From Thermococcus onnurineus NA1 (lineage in GTDB: Archaea; Methanobacteriota_B; Thermococci; Thermococcales; Thermococcaceae): a stretch of 64,000 bases of DNA. The DNA is taken from assembly GCF_000018365.1 (NCBI RefSeq), contig NC_011529.1:1426001-1490000 (forward strand), given 5' to 3'. The notes beneath the pieces are model-generated. The model saw only the letters and a list, made by a program, of their open reading frames with translations, was not told the DNA's origin and did not search any database. Positions 52,992-62,320 of the stretch are shown piece by piece. Numbering within the stretch: the first letter of the stretch is position 1; each line of letters starts with the position of its first letter. A program made the position numbers and the translations under genes.

Positions 52992-53920
52992 CGGTTTATA
53001 AGGCAGTACTCGATCCCCTTTATCTCCCCGGTTGCCTGATATTCCAGAGCCCTGCAGTCGTGGCAGATGTACTTGAAGGGACAGGTGCTGCAGGCCTCTA
53101 TCTTATCCTTCGTCATCTTCCAGAACTCCTTGAGGCGCTTCTTCCTGAGGGCCTTCCTCAGTCCGACCTCCTTAACGTCAGCCACGATGTAATTTCTGAG
53201 GAGCGGGCACGGAAGAGCATATCCCTCGGCGGTTATTGCAAGGGTTCCTGCAAGGCAGTCATGATACGTCTCGGCGCTCTGATTAAGAACCCTCTTCATC
53301 TCTATGACGTTAAAGTCGAGCTTCCTGGCGGAGCCAGGGTAGAGTATATCAACGTAAATTTCCCCGCGGAAGCTGATTTTGAGACCCTTGAGTTCATCGT
53401 ACTGCTTCGCGGTGGCCATTACGAGAGCTCCGTGGAGCCAGTCCTGAGCCCCAAGCTTCTGAATGTTCTCTTTGGAGTATTCTAGTTCGGCTATGAAACG
53501 AACCCCCTCAACTGGATGAACTGATTCGAGGTCCTCGAGCTTAACGACGGCGTACACCTCGGGGACGCCTATCTCAACGGCATATGCAGCGATGCTGGTG
53601 AGGTATTCGATGCGATCGTAGTTTGTGAGCCAGAGCTCCTTTCCACCGATATCCATGAAATCCTTTATTATTTCCCTCACCCTCTCGGGGCTGAGGGGTT
53701 CCCGCCGGAGCAGAAATGAGTTGTTACCGATGCAGCCTATCGAACGGGGGATACCTGTAATCTCAGAGAACCTCCCACTTCCAGCGCCGAGCTGGATGAT
53801 GAGTCTCTCCAGCTCCCCGCTATGGGACTGACTGCTCCATGGAGGCTTTCCAACGGAGACAATGTTTGTGGACGTTCCGACATCAACTGAATTAGCGACA
53901 CTGTATACAACCTTCTCCAT
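52988..53920 (-). CDS. SPASM-domain protein with lost radical SAM cluster motif
   Basis: 310 residues. The C-terminus is a SPASM-type cysteine set (DCLAGTLAITAEGYALPCPL, then ACSTCPFKYICHDCRALEY). The middle is barrel-like (DIGGKELWLTNYDRIEYLTSI). At the place of CxxxCxxC only one cysteine remains (IGCIGNNSFLLRR, near residue 63), so SAM-cluster chemistry should be impossible. A pseudo-enzyme, an accessory or an enzyme with other cofactor use. TATA GTATATATAC (minus strand) near 53953-53962. Confidence 0.75.
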   Translation of the reverse strand: MEKVVYSVANSVDVGTSTNIVSVGKPPWSSQSHSGELERLIIQLGAGSGRFSEITGIPRSIGCIGNNSFLLRREPLSPERVREIIKDFMDIGGKELWLTNYDRIEYLTSIAAYAVEIGVPEVYAVVKLEDLESVHPVEGVRFIAELEYSKENIQKLGAQDWLHGALVMATAKQYDELKGLKISFRGEIYVDILYPGSARKLDFNVIEMKRVLNQSAETYHDCLAGTLAITAEGYALPCPLLRNYIVADVKEVGLRKALRKKRLKEFWKMTKDKIEACSTCPFKYICHDCRALEYQATGEIKGIEYCLINR

Positions 53921-54027
53921 TGACCCCCACCGACCGAGAATGGGACAAAATTGTATATATACTTTTTCTATTCCGATTTTGCATACTACTAATAATAGTT
54001 AGCAAAAAATGGAGAGAACATAAATGT

Positions 54028-54456
54028 TCATTCGTCAGGTATAAGCTTATCACCCTCAATCCAGAAGATACCCTCATCAGTCACCTCACGTTTCCAAACC
54101 GGGACGCGCCTCTTGACCTCGTCGATTGCCCACATACAGGCCTCAAATGCCTCCTTCCTGTGCTTGCCACTGGCAATAATGAGTATCGTGTCCTCGCCCA
54201 CGTTGAGCTCGCCGTAGCGGTGCCATATCAGGATGTCCAATATGGGAAACTTTTCAAGTGCTTCTCCCCGTATCCTCTCCATCTCTTCAATGGCCATCTC
54301 TTCATAGGCCTCGTAGATGAGTTTTCTGACTTTTCTGCCATGGTTTTCGTTCCTGACCTTCCCCAAGAAGAAAACGTAGCCACCGGCCTCTGGAACGAGA
54401 AGATAACTCAACGCCTCATTGAGATCGAAGGGTTCTTTAGTAATCTTAACCTTCAT
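54028..54456 (-). CDS. moaE: Molybdopterin synthase catalytic subunit MoaE
   Basis: About 142 residues. MoaE motifs: GGYVFFLGKVRNENHGRKV, YEAYEEMAIEEM, IWHRYGELNVGED, ASGKHRKEAFEAC, PVWKREV. With MoaD-thiocarboxylate it converts cyclic pyranopterin to molybdopterin, needed by the formate dehydrogenase and by tungsten enzymes. ATG 54462 is an in-frame alternative; GGGGGATGG fits 54456 better. moaD lies 1.7 kb further along on the same strand. Confidence 0.92.
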   Translation of the reverse strand: MKVKITKEPFDLNEALSYLLVPEAGGYVFFLGKVRNENHGRKVRKLIYEAYEEMAIEEMERIRGEALEKFPILDILIWHRYGELNVGEDTILIIASGKHRKEAFEACMWAIDEVKRRVPVWKREVTDEGIFWIEGDKLIPDE

Positions 54457-54555
54457 ATCCATCCCCCATGGAACTTAAAGCTTCACCCAATTAAATCTGT
54501 CGGGCTAATAAAAAGGTTTAAGTGGTTTCAAGCTCAGGGGTTGTCGGTGAATGGA

Positions 54556-55428
54556 ATGAGAAAATACGCGCTTGTGCTTATCCTCATTTTGCTCACTGGA
54601 CTCATGGCGGGTTGCATATCCTCCAGTGGCTCAACCACGACATCGAGCGAGTCCCTTCCATCTGAAACTCAGACGTTGAGCCCAACAACCACGAGTACCT
54701 CCACAACCACCACCCCCACTGAAACCCCAACCTCAACGGAAACTTCGAAGAGGTATGACATTCTCGAGCTCCTACAGGCAGTCTCAGAGATAAAGCAGTT
54801 TACCTACGTGAGCAACGCCACGATTTCAATGGTAGTAACAGTGGAGCAGGAAGGAATCACCCAGAAAGACCACGTGAACCTCAGCATAGTCGAGGAAGGT
54901 TACATGGACTTTGAATCGTGGAGCGCGTGGATAAATTCCACCACCGTCAGCATGCCGGATGGGGCTTCCACCAACTTCTCACAGGTAATTGTGGGCAACG
55001 TGACATACATCCGGACGATTGCCGGATGGATAAAGACGGACGATAGTACCACCAGCAAATTCCTCTGGGAATACAATCTCGTGAGCCTCGCCAGGAAGTA
55101 TCTAACCAGAGACCCCGACGAACGCGAAGAGGGTGACGTTCTAACGCTCATATACTACCTCAGAAGCTCCGATCTCGAGCCACTGGCAAGGATGTACTTC
55201 GCAACCACTCCAGACACGGAGATAAGCGTTGACAACGGCATTTTAGAACTCTACTTCAAGGACGGAGAGCTTGTTGGCGGAAAGATAAGCTACACCGTTA
55301 GTTCCAAGACAGTGATAGACGACCCAATGCTCGGCACCATGACGATAACCCAGGAGGGATCCTGGAACGAGGTCATCGAGATAAAGAGCATCAACGAAAA
55401 GAAAAGCGTGAAGGAGCCCTCTACTTAA
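54556..55428 (+). CDS. Lipoprotein, LolA/LppX-like fold candidate
   Basis: 290 residues. Lipobox LMAGC (Cys20) after a short signal peptide, a Ser/Thr/Pro-rich linker of about 45 residues, then a beta-rich domain (FTYVSNATISMVVTVEQEG, GNVTYIRTIAGWIKTDD, KISYTVSSKTVIDDPMLG). This layout resembles archaeal LolA/outer-lipoprotein-like proteins, but I cannot confirm it. ATG 54556 follows GGTGA by 5 bp; TATA aaaggtttaag near 54511-54521. Confidence 0.8.
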   Translation: MRKYALVLILILLTGLMAGCISSSGSTTTSSESLPSETQTLSPTTTSTSTTTTPTETPTSTETSKRYDILELLQAVSEIKQFTYVSNATISMVVTVEQEGITQKDHVNLSIVEEGYMDFESWSAWINSTTVSMPDGASTNFSQVIVGNVTYIRTIAGWIKTDDSTTSKFLWEYNLVSLARKYLTRDPDEREEGDVLTLIYYLRSSDLEPLARMYFATTPDTEISVDNGILELYFKDGELVGGKISYTVSSKTVIDDPMLGTMTITQEGSWNEVIEIKSINEKKSVKEPST

Positions 55429-56119
55429 GCTCCACGACATCAAAGGTGTTGAAGGCCAGATCAACTATGAGAAGCTTGTTCAATAGCGGCTCGCCGATGC
55501 CTGTGAGTAGCTTAACGACCTCCATTGCCTGAAGCGTGCCGATGACCCCCGCGGTAGCTCCTAAAATCGGGAACTTCTCCTTCTTTCTCCCTACGTTTGG
55601 AAAGATTTCGCGCAGGCTTTTGGTGAAGCCCGGAACTATCGTCGTCACCTGACCGTAGGTTCCTTCGACCGCGCCATGGACGAGGGGGATTTTCTTCCTC
55701 TGCGCATAGTCATCGAGAAGGAAGCGCGTCTCGAAGTTGTCGAGGCAGTCAACGATTACCTCAACGCCTTCGAGAATCTCATCGATGTTCTCCTCACTTA
55801 GACGTCCCACGAAGGTCTCGATTTTTATGTCGGAGTTGAAGCGTTCCAGCTTCCATTTGGCGGAGATCGGTTTGGAGTTCTTATCCAAATCCTCCTCCCA
55901 GTGGAGTACCTGCCTGTTGAGGTTGCTGAGCTCGGGTGTCTGCTCGTCTATGAGGAGGAGCGTCCCTATTCCAGCGGCAGCAAGGTAGTAGGCGACCGGA
56001 CTTCCAAGACCGCCTACTCCTACCACAGCCACCTTGGAGTTCTTGAGCTTTTCCTGACCTTCCTTTCCGAAAATCATGATCTGTCTGTCGTAGCGCTCCA
56101 GTTCCCTCTCGCTCAGCAT
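55421..56119 (-). CDS. E1-like sulfur-carrier adenylyltransferase (MoeB/ThiF/UbaA) without zinc cysteines
   Basis: 232 residues. Rossmann GVGGLGSPVAYYLAAAG near 34-50, ATP-binding LIDEQTPELSNLNRQVLH, and DCLDNFETRFLLDDYA. It should adenylate the C-terminal GG of MoaD/SAMP. The two CxxC zinc motifs of MoeB are missing; where they should stand, the sequence reads FPNVGRKKEKFPILGATAG. Start ATG 56119 follows GGTGGTTGAT and overlaps the end of the moaD gene. Confidence 0.9.
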   Translation of the reverse strand: MLSERELERYDRQIMIFGKEGQEKLKNSKVAVVGVGGLGSPVAYYLAAAGIGTLLLIDEQTPELSNLNRQVLHWEEDLDKNSKPISAKWKLERFNSDIKIETFVGRLSEENIDEILEGVEVIVDCLDNFETRFLLDDYAQRKKIPLVHGAVEGTYGQVTTIVPGFTKSLREIFPNVGRKKEKFPILGATAGVIGTLQAMEVVKLLTGIGEPLLNKLLIVDLAFNTFDVVELK

Positions 56120-56120
56120 A

Positions 56121-56387
56121 TCAACCACCACTTACCGGGGGGAACAGCGCTATCGTGTCACCGTCATTCAAAACCTCGTCGAAGCTCACATAGCGCCCGT
56201 TCCGCGAAACGTTGACGTCGGCCAAATCGTCGTCCTCCGCGAAGACCTCGTTTTTGAGAATTGGGTGCCTTTCTTTGATGATATCGATAAGTTCTCTGAC
56301 CTTTATCCCATCCGGAACCTCCAGCTCCTCCTCGCCAGTGCCAACGAGGGAGCGGAAGCGGGCAAAGTACCTGACCTTTACCTTCAT
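56121..56387 (-). CDS. moaD: MoaD/ThiS/SAMP ubiquitin-like sulfur carrier
   Basis: 88 residues, beta-grasp fold, ending in the functional VSGG tail. KVRYFARFRSLVGTGEEELEV at the start, ELIDIIKERHP, DGDTIALFPPVSGG. Activated by the adjacent E1-like protein; donates sulfur through thiocarboxylate to MoaE (and maybe to tRNA), and may tag proteins. Confidence 0.92.
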   Translation of the reverse strand: MKVKVRYFARFRSLVGTGEEELEVPDGIKVRELIDIIKERHPILKNEVFAEDDDLADVNVSRNGRYVSFDEVLNDGDTIALFPPVSGG

Positions 56388-56458
56388 CTTTACACCACCG
56401 AAGGAGTTGGGAAACGGAAGTTAAAAAGGGTTGCTGGATGATAGTGGGTAAAGAAAAA

Positions 56459-56971
56459 TCACCACGGCACGCTCTTCCAGCCCATTTTGTAGGCGAAGTA
56501 GTTGGCCCCCCAGTGAACGAAGGGCGAGACGACGAGGAGGAAGATTATCTGACCAGAATCGAGTGTTTTGACCGGATAAGCAAAAGCCAGCGCTGAAATA
56601 AGGAAGCCGAGCTGGTCGAGACCTATCGCCGGAGAGCCACGCGGAAGATCTATCCTCCTCTTGAAGAAGCTCCCGACCAAGTCGCCAAAGAGGGCACCAA
56701 ATGACAGCAGGAACGCAAGAAGAAGAGCCTTCCCAAGTGAGCCGTAGAACTCAGGGGTAATGAAGTACTGGAGAGCGCCAACTGCAGTTCCAATTGCAAC
56801 TCCTCCGATTAAGCCGCGCCAGGTTTTACCATCCCCAAAGACCCTCCGCCCGTCTTTCCAGTACCTGCCGCCGTCTATCGGCCTTCCACCACCGACCAGG
56901 ACGGGCGATGCATTGGCGAAGTAAGCGGGAAGAATATACCAGAATGCCCACAGCAGCGACGACAGCGACAT
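56459..56971 (-). CDS. carS: CDP-archaeol synthase
   Basis: 170 residues, five spans. CarS/DUF46 motifs: PAYFANASPVLVGGGRPID, VFGDGKTWRGLIGG, and FGDLVGSFFKRRIDLPRGSP with LDQLGFL. Transfers CMP from CTP to unsaturated archaetidic acid, giving the branch-point intermediate for archaeal phospholipid heads. Found in nearly all archaea. Confidence 0.95.
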   Translation of the reverse strand: MSLSSLLWAFWYILPAYFANASPVLVGGGRPIDGGRYWKDGRRVFGDGKTWRGLIGGVAIGTAVGALQYFITPEFYGSLGKALLLAFLLSFGALFGDLVGSFFKRRIDLPRGSPAIGLDQLGFLISALAFAYPVKTLDSGQIIFLLVVSPFVHWGANYFAYKMGWKSVPW

Positions 56972-57011
56972 TCCTCCACCCCAATTTGACTACCAACAGC
57001 TGGTTTTAAAG

Positions 57012-57533
57012 CTACCGCTTCTCTTCGCCCTCAAGGCACTTAAGGAGCCTCTCAAGAACCTCCTTATCGTCGTGGTTCATGAGAAAGCGGAGTATCCTTT
57101 CGGCAAGATCGTTCCTCTTCATGGCTAACTCGATGCTTTCCCTGATGAACTCCGCCTCGGGGCCGGTCTCACCTTCAAGCTCCTCCAAAGCACGCATGAG
57201 GTTCTCCTTCATCTGCTGAATGTCTTCAAGAATCCTGCTGTAGTAGGCAGCCTGTCTCCAGTCCTTGAGGAGCTTTGTCGCTTTGTAGTAGGCCTTCTTA
57301 TCGCCAGGCTTCTTGATTCTAACCACCAAGCCGAGGCTCTCCATAGACTTCAGGGCAGTACTCACGTGAGAGAGCGAATAGCCCGTCCTCTCGGCTATTT
57401 CACTCAGGCTCATTGGTTCCTTAGCCAGGAAGAGAGCACCGTAGATGTAGCCATAAAGCTCACTAAAGCCGAATCTTCTCGCGGCGTTTGCGAAGTGTTC
57501 CATAACTATTCGACGGGCTTCCTCGATTCCCAT
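57012..57533 (-). CDS. GbsR/MarR-family transcriptional regulator
   Basis: About 173 residues. A winged helix-turn-helix (LSEIAERTGYSLSHVSTALKSMESLGLV, wing VRIKKPGDKKAYYKA) is followed by helical dimerisation regions. It is divergent from the RND exporter operon, whose promoter carries a perfect palindrome (57602-57625), so it is likely the local repressor that answers to the exported compound. ATG 57533 follows GAGGTGCTG. Confidence 0.9.
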   Translation of the reverse strand: MGIEEARRIVMEHFANAARRFGFSELYGYIYGALFLAKEPMSLSEIAERTGYSLSHVSTALKSMESLGLVVRIKKPGDKKAYYKATKLLKDWRQAAYYSRILEDIQQMKENLMRALEELEGETGPEAEFIRESIELAMKRNDLAERILRFLMNHDDKEVLERLLKCLEGEEKR

Positions 57534-57591
57534 GCCCAGCACCTCGATTCCAGTGATAATAGTAATCTCGGGAAAAGGTTTTTAAGGCTTC

Positions 57592-57625
57592 ACATATTTA
57601 AAACTTTCGGAAATTTCCGAAAGTT
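57592..57625 (+). promoter_or_regulatory. TATA box and perfect 24-bp palindrome of RND exporter operon
   Basis: TATA catatttaaaac (57592-57603) is followed directly by a perfect 24-bp palindrome at 57602-57625 (arms AACTTTCGGAAA / TTTCCGAAAGTT). It covers the space between TATA and the expected transcription start (near 57628), the position for repression. The ribosome binding site CGGAGGGAAAA follows at once. Confidence 0.8.
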
Positions 57626-57638
57626 CGGAGGGAAAATA

Positions 57639-59897
57639 ATGGAAGCGCTGCGCAGTACCGCTAGGATAATCGTGAGGTACAGGGTCGCTTTTGCCCTGAT
57701 AGCGATATTCCTGTTAGTGGTTTCCATCTACGGAATTCAGAACCTCCGCTTTGAGAGCGACCTGAGAAGCATGCTTCCCGAAGGACACCCTGCCATAGAT
57801 GACTATACCACACTTCAGAATGAGTTCCAGAGCGGCGACAGCACCATCATAGTGGTCAAAGTGAGCTCCATCGAGCCGGGTGGAGTTTACGACGTGAGGG
57901 ATCCCCAGGTAATTCAAGCCATTTATGAACTCGAACAGAGGCTCCTCCAGAGGGAGTACGTCACGGACACGATAAGTATCGCCGACATCTACATGCAGGT
58001 TCTTGGCAGGCTCCCGGAAAATGAGGAAGAGGCAAAGTTCGTCCTTGACGTGCTCCCACCGGAAACGAGGAATCAGCTCGTGAGCAGGGATTACACGACG
58101 ACGATGATAGTGGTGACCATAAGCAGGGAGAAGAACTCCAAAACCCTCGTCAGAGTCTATGAGGGAATTCAGGAGGACATAAACGACGTGAAGTTCCCGA
58201 AGAACGTCGAGGTTATCCAGACAGGCAACATAGGCATAACCTACCGCATACTGGAACTCCTCCAGAGCGACCTCAACAAGACCATGGCGATATCGTTCAT
58301 AATCGTTCTCGCCCTGCTCCTCTACTTCTACCGCTCGCCGGTCAAGGCGCTGATACCCCTAACGCCGCTCGTTTTTGGTGTAGCCATGACCCTGGGTGCA
58401 ATGGGGCTCCTCGGCATTCCCCTCGACCTTGCGACGACCACCATAGGTGCGATGCTCATAGGAATGGGCATAGACTACGGAATCCACGTAACGAACCGCT
58501 ATTACGAGGAGCGCAAAAGGGGAAGGACAATCGAGGAGGCCGCTGAGGAGGCCATAGCCGAGACGGGAAAGGCCCTGCTCGGAGCGGCGCTGACGACCGT
58601 TGCCGGCTTTGCTGCCATGTACCTCTCGAGCCTTCCGATGCTCCACAACCTGGCGACGACCTTGATCCTAGGACTGAGTCTGGCGGCACTGAACGCGGTC
58701 GTGATAACTCCCTCGGTGATAATCCTTGAGGAAGACGTCATGAAGAAGCTCAAGGGGCACTACGAGGTTCCGGAGATACGCTCCCATTCAGGCTTCGTTG
58801 GGAAAGCCTTCCGCTCCCTGGGCGAGGCCGTGAGGAGGAAGCCCTTTGCGTTTCTCGGTGCAGTCTTTCTGATAACACTCATCTTCGGCTATGGTGTGAC
58901 ACAGGTAACTACCGAGGTCAGACTCGAGAAGTTCGTTCCCAAGGGAATGCCCGAGATAGAAGCTTTGATGGACATACGCAGCGATTTCGGCGGCCAGGAT
59001 GAGCTCTACATTCTCGTAAAAGCGGATGACGTTAGGGATCCCACCGTAGTAAGGAGCATCTACCGCTTCGAGAACCAGATAAAGGCAGACACCTACTACA
59101 ACAACGTCTTTGACTCCGAGAGTATAGCCGACATCGTTGTTCAGAAGTACGGCTACATCCCCGACGACAGGGAGAAGATAAAGGAAGCTCTGAAGGACTA
59201 CCAGGGGGTTCAGCTCGTTTCATCGGACTACTCCATGACGGTAATCAAATTCACCGGCGACTTCAGCGGCTCGAGTATAGACGACTTCAGGAAGATAATA
59301 CGCTATTTTGAAGAAGAAGTTCAAAACGCCGTCTTCCCACCTGGAGTGAGCCTCTCCCTGACGGGTGACATTTACCTCAACTACGTCCTCGACCAGCTCA
59401 CAAACGAGGAAATAAACCGCATCTCCATGTATGGAACGGTTTTCGTCGTCGTGATAGTCCTGCTCCTCTTCAGGCGCCCAAAGGTCTCCCTGGCAATGAT
59501 AACGCCGATGTTCCTCGGTGCCCTCTGGACGGTCGGCTTCATGGGTCTCGCTGGCATTCCTTTCACCCAGACACTGGCTGGTGTTATCTCGATGATAGTC
59601 GGCCTGGGCGTCGATTACGGGATGCACCTGACCCACCGCTTCCTCGAGGAGATGAACGAAGGGAACCCGCGCCCGATAGTCACTTCGATCGAGAGCGTGG
59701 GGCCGGGCATACTCGCCGGCGCCCTGACGACTGCCGGAGGCTTTCTGGCGCTCCTGGCTGGAGAGCTGCCAACGATACACGACTTTGGATTGACACTCGC
59801 GTTCGGAATATTTGCCTCTATGTTTGCCGCTTACCTTGTAACGCCTGCACTGCTGCAGGTCTTCTACGGAAAGAAAATTGGAGGTGATGCGGAATGA
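57639..59897 (+). CDS. RND-superfamily exporter (MMPL/HAE3 type)
   Basis: 752 residues in two homologous halves. Each has a first span, an extracellular loop of about 200 residues (SDLRSMLPEGHPAIDDY; KFVPKGMPEIEALMDIRSDFG), then five spans with MLIGMGIDYGIHVTNRYYEE in half 1 and MIVGLGVDYGMHLTHRFLEE in half 2. These GxDYxxH segments carry the proton-relay acid. Archaeal members export lipids or lipophilic compounds. ATG 57639 follows CGGAGGGAAAATA. ATGA overlap with the next gene. Confidence 0.92.
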   Translation: MEALRSTARIIVRYRVAFALIAIFLLVVSIYGIQNLRFESDLRSMLPEGHPAIDDYTTLQNEFQSGDSTIIVVKVSSIEPGGVYDVRDPQVIQAIYELEQRLLQREYVTDTISIADIYMQVLGRLPENEEEAKFVLDVLPPETRNQLVSRDYTTTMIVVTISREKNSKTLVRVYEGIQEDINDVKFPKNVEVIQTGNIGITYRILELLQSDLNKTMAISFIIVLALLLYFYRSPVKALIPLTPLVFGVAMTLGAMGLLGIPLDLATTTIGAMLIGMGIDYGIHVTNRYYEERKRGRTIEEAAEEAIAETGKALLGAALTTVAGFAAMYLSSLPMLHNLATTLILGLSLAALNAVVITPSVIILEEDVMKKLKGHYEVPEIRSHSGFVGKAFRSLGEAVRRKPFAFLGAVFLITLIFGYGVTQVTTEVRLEKFVPKGMPEIEALMDIRSDFGGQDELYILVKADDVRDPTVVRSIYRFENQIKADTYYNNVFDSESIADIVVQKYGYIPDDREKIKEALKDYQGVQLVSSDYSMTVIKFTGDFSGSSIDDFRKIIRYFEEEVQNAVFPPGVSLSLTGDIYLNYVLDQLTNEEINRISMYGTVFVVVIVLLLFRRPKVSLAMITPMFLGALWTVGFMGLAGIPFTQTLAGVISMIVGLGVDYGMHLTHRFLEEMNEGNPRPIVTSIESVGPGILAGALTTAGGFLALLAGELPTIHDFGLTLAFGIFASMFAAYLVTPALLQVFYGKKIGGDAE

Positions 59898-62266
59898 AAA
59901 AGATAAAGGTTGTCCTGCTCGGATTGATGCTCATCACGGGTCTGCTCGGAAGTGCGGTGAGCGCCTCGACGGGAAGCCCACTTTTCGAGGGCTACTTAAG
60001 CAGGGGCGAGGCCATACTGGTTGGGCCGCTCATAATCTCGCTGACAGATACGCAGAAGGACTATGGGAACGGCGAGTACTACGCCTTCCTGGTGATAATG
60101 AAGGATGGAAAGATACTCAACGCCGAGTATAAGACGATATACGTACCCGACCCTGAAAAGATTCAGAGGCTCCTCCTCGACCCGGAGTTCCTGCTGGCCC
60201 TCGCCGAAACCCAGGGCTACGATGTAAGCTCGTGTTCCCAGTACGTCAACGACACTACAGCGTTCAACGCATGCCTGATGGCCAACGCCTTCGGCTTCTA
60301 CCAGTGGCTCAACACGGCATCGCCGAAGGAGATAGCCAACGCGGTCGTGAAAACCATTGAGGAGCACCCAGAGCTCGGGATAAACAAGGAAGACATCTTA
60401 ATGCCCATAACGTATCCAGACATAACTCCCGTGCGGGAGGGAGAGACGGTAGAAGTTGATGTGGATGATCAGACAGTTTACGTGACCGTCCTCGAAGTAT
60501 ATCCGAACGGGATAAAGATAAGCATCAGCGGGCCACCCGAGTGGAGAGCATCAACCGCCCCAGGAGTGGTGATCTCAAGCGTTGAAATACCAGAAACTGT
60601 CCAGCCAGGCGATACAGTCACGATAAAAGTCCACCTGAGGAACGAAGGAGCGCTGAAGGTTCGCTATCTGAACGTCTTCGTTTCACCAGCGCCGGTGAGC
60701 TTCAACGACAGCTCCTCCATAGCGAGCGCGGTATCGATGGCACTGAGTCAGAGCGGATTATCCCAGAGTGTATTCTATCCCGAAGGAAGCGCGATCCAGT
60801 ACGTAGAGTATCTCGATGGCAAGGAGAACACAACACTGACGTTCAGGATAAAGATAAACCCCAACGCTGACGTCGGCACCTATCCGCTCTACGTTGGGGT
60901 GGTTTACTTTACGGGTCTGGGGGCTAACATGAAAATGATTCAGGGCTACAACTTCGTCGCCCTTACCGTCAAAAAGAGCAGGGAGGGCTTCGTCGAGATA
61001 ACGAAGGTCGAGACGATTCCAGGGGAGATAAGTCCCGGCGATACCTTCACAGTGAGGTTTACGGTGGAAAACACCGGAGCCGAGCCCATCAAGGCCCTCA
61101 GCTTGAAGATAACCTCCTACCAGGTCCCGGTCCAAGGAGAAATCAAAAACGTTGACCTTTCAGCCCTTTCACAGTTGCCAATCCAGGGGAGCGAGGCTCT
61201 AAGCGAGAACCTTCAGACAGCGCTCAACCAGATAATGCGCGAGCTGGCGAAGCAGAACATTGACGCATTCCTACCCATCGGCGAGGACAACGTAAAGTAC
61301 GTGGCCGAGCTCCAACCGGGACAGAGCACGACGCTGGAGTTTAAGATTAAGGCCAACGACAGGCTCGAGAACGGCATATACCCTCTCAGGATAGAGCTCA
61401 AGTACCTCAGCGAGCCGGATGAGAAGGAGATAACCGATGAGAGGCTGGTGGGAATAGACGTCACAGGAAGGGCCGAGCTGATCCTCTCAAAGGTCTCCAC
61501 CTCGCCGAGCAAGATTTTGCCGGGAACCGACAATGTGGAGGTAGATATTCAGATAGACAACGTCGGAACCGGAACCGCAAGGACGGTCATAATAAAGCCC
61601 CACCCAACTTGGCCATTTGAGCTCAGCGAAACGAGCCAGCAGGTCATAGGTCTGGGAAGCCTAAACAAGGGCGACTCGGCTCAGACATCTTTCAGAGTTA
61701 ACGTTGCAGAGAACGCGAGCTCCGGAACCTACGAGATACCGCTCCTAATTATGTACACCAACAGCCTTGGGGTACAGAAGAACGTCACGTTGAAGGTTCC
61801 CATCATTATAGGCGCCAAGCCGAATATAGAGGTCGTTGACATCAGGTTTGAACCCGATCCCCTCCAGGGAGAGAGCGTCAAGGTTTACATCACCCTGAAG
61901 AACACGGGCGGAGAAAAGGCCACGAGCGTGCTCATCGAGGGTGTGGTTAAGGCGGACCAGCCCTTCAGCCTCGACAAAAGGACGGACTACGTCGGTGATC
62001 TAGCACCCGGGGCAACCGGTGAGGGCGTGATAATCCTCAGGATAGACCGCGATGCCATACCCAAGGACTACAGGATCCAGCTCAGGATAAGGGCCGTCGG
62101 AGACCCCAACCAGGGTGACGACAACGTCTACGTCTTCGAAAGGACCGTAGATGTAACGGTGAAGGAGAACACCAAGACCTCAACCAATCTGAGGAACCTC
62201 GCCGTGATCGTGGGAGTACTGGTGGTGATCGTGGTAATCTACATCCACAGGGGAAGGGCCAGCTGA
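59894..62266 (+). CDS. Secreted CARDB/COG1361 repeat protein, membrane-anchored
   Basis: 790 residues: signal peptide (MKKIKVVLLGLMLITGLLG...), an alpha/beta N-terminal domain, then several Ig-like CARDB repeats with the recurring VQPGDTVTIKVHLRNEG, ISPGDTFTVRFTVENTG, ILPGTDNVEVDIQIDNVG and LQGESVKVYITLKNTGG, and a C-terminal anchor (NLAVIVGVLVVIVVIYI) with a short basic tail. These outward repeats, coupled to an RND exporter gene, fit a periplasm-like partner that helps hand over the exported substrate. Confidence 0.88.
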   Translation: MKKIKVVLLGLMLITGLLGSAVSASTGSPLFEGYLSRGEAILVGPLIISLTDTQKDYGNGEYYAFLVIMKDGKILNAEYKTIYVPDPEKIQRLLLDPEFLLALAETQGYDVSSCSQYVNDTTAFNACLMANAFGFYQWLNTASPKEIANAVVKTIEEHPELGINKEDILMPITYPDITPVREGETVEVDVDDQTVYVTVLEVYPNGIKISISGPPEWRASTAPGVVISSVEIPETVQPGDTVTIKVHLRNEGALKVRYLNVFVSPAPVSFNDSSSIASAVSMALSQSGLSQSVFYPEGSAIQYVEYLDGKENTTLTFRIKINPNADVGTYPLYVGVVYFTGLGANMKMIQGYNFVALTVKKSREGFVEITKVETIPGEISPGDTFTVRFTVENTGAEPIKALSLKITSYQVPVQGEIKNVDLSALSQLPIQGSEALSENLQTALNQIMRELAKQNIDAFLPIGEDNVKYVAELQPGQSTTLEFKIKANDRLENGIYPLRIELKYLSEPDEKEITDERLVGIDVTGRAELILSKVSTSPSKILPGTDNVEVDIQIDNVGTGTARTVIIKPHPTWPFELSETSQQVIGLGSLNKGDSAQTSFRVNVAENASSGTYEIPLLIMYTNSLGVQKNVTLKVPIIIGAKPNIEVVDIRFEPDPLQGESVKVYITLKNTGGEKATSVLIEGVVKADQPFSLDKRTDYVGDLAPGATGEGVIILRIDRDAIPKDYRIQLRIRAVGDPNQGDDNVYVFERTVDVTVKENTKTSTNLRNLAVIVGVLVVIVVIYIHRGRAS

Positions 62267-62320
62267 GAAAATAGGAAACATTTAAACGCCCCACAGATAA
62301 CAAATAGGAAGGTGAGAGAA

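Noticed and set aside
53920-54555. N-terminal extension of the lipoprotein at 54556
   Set aside because: The upstream open frame is antisense to moaE; signal peptide, lipobox and ribosome binding site fix the start at 54556.
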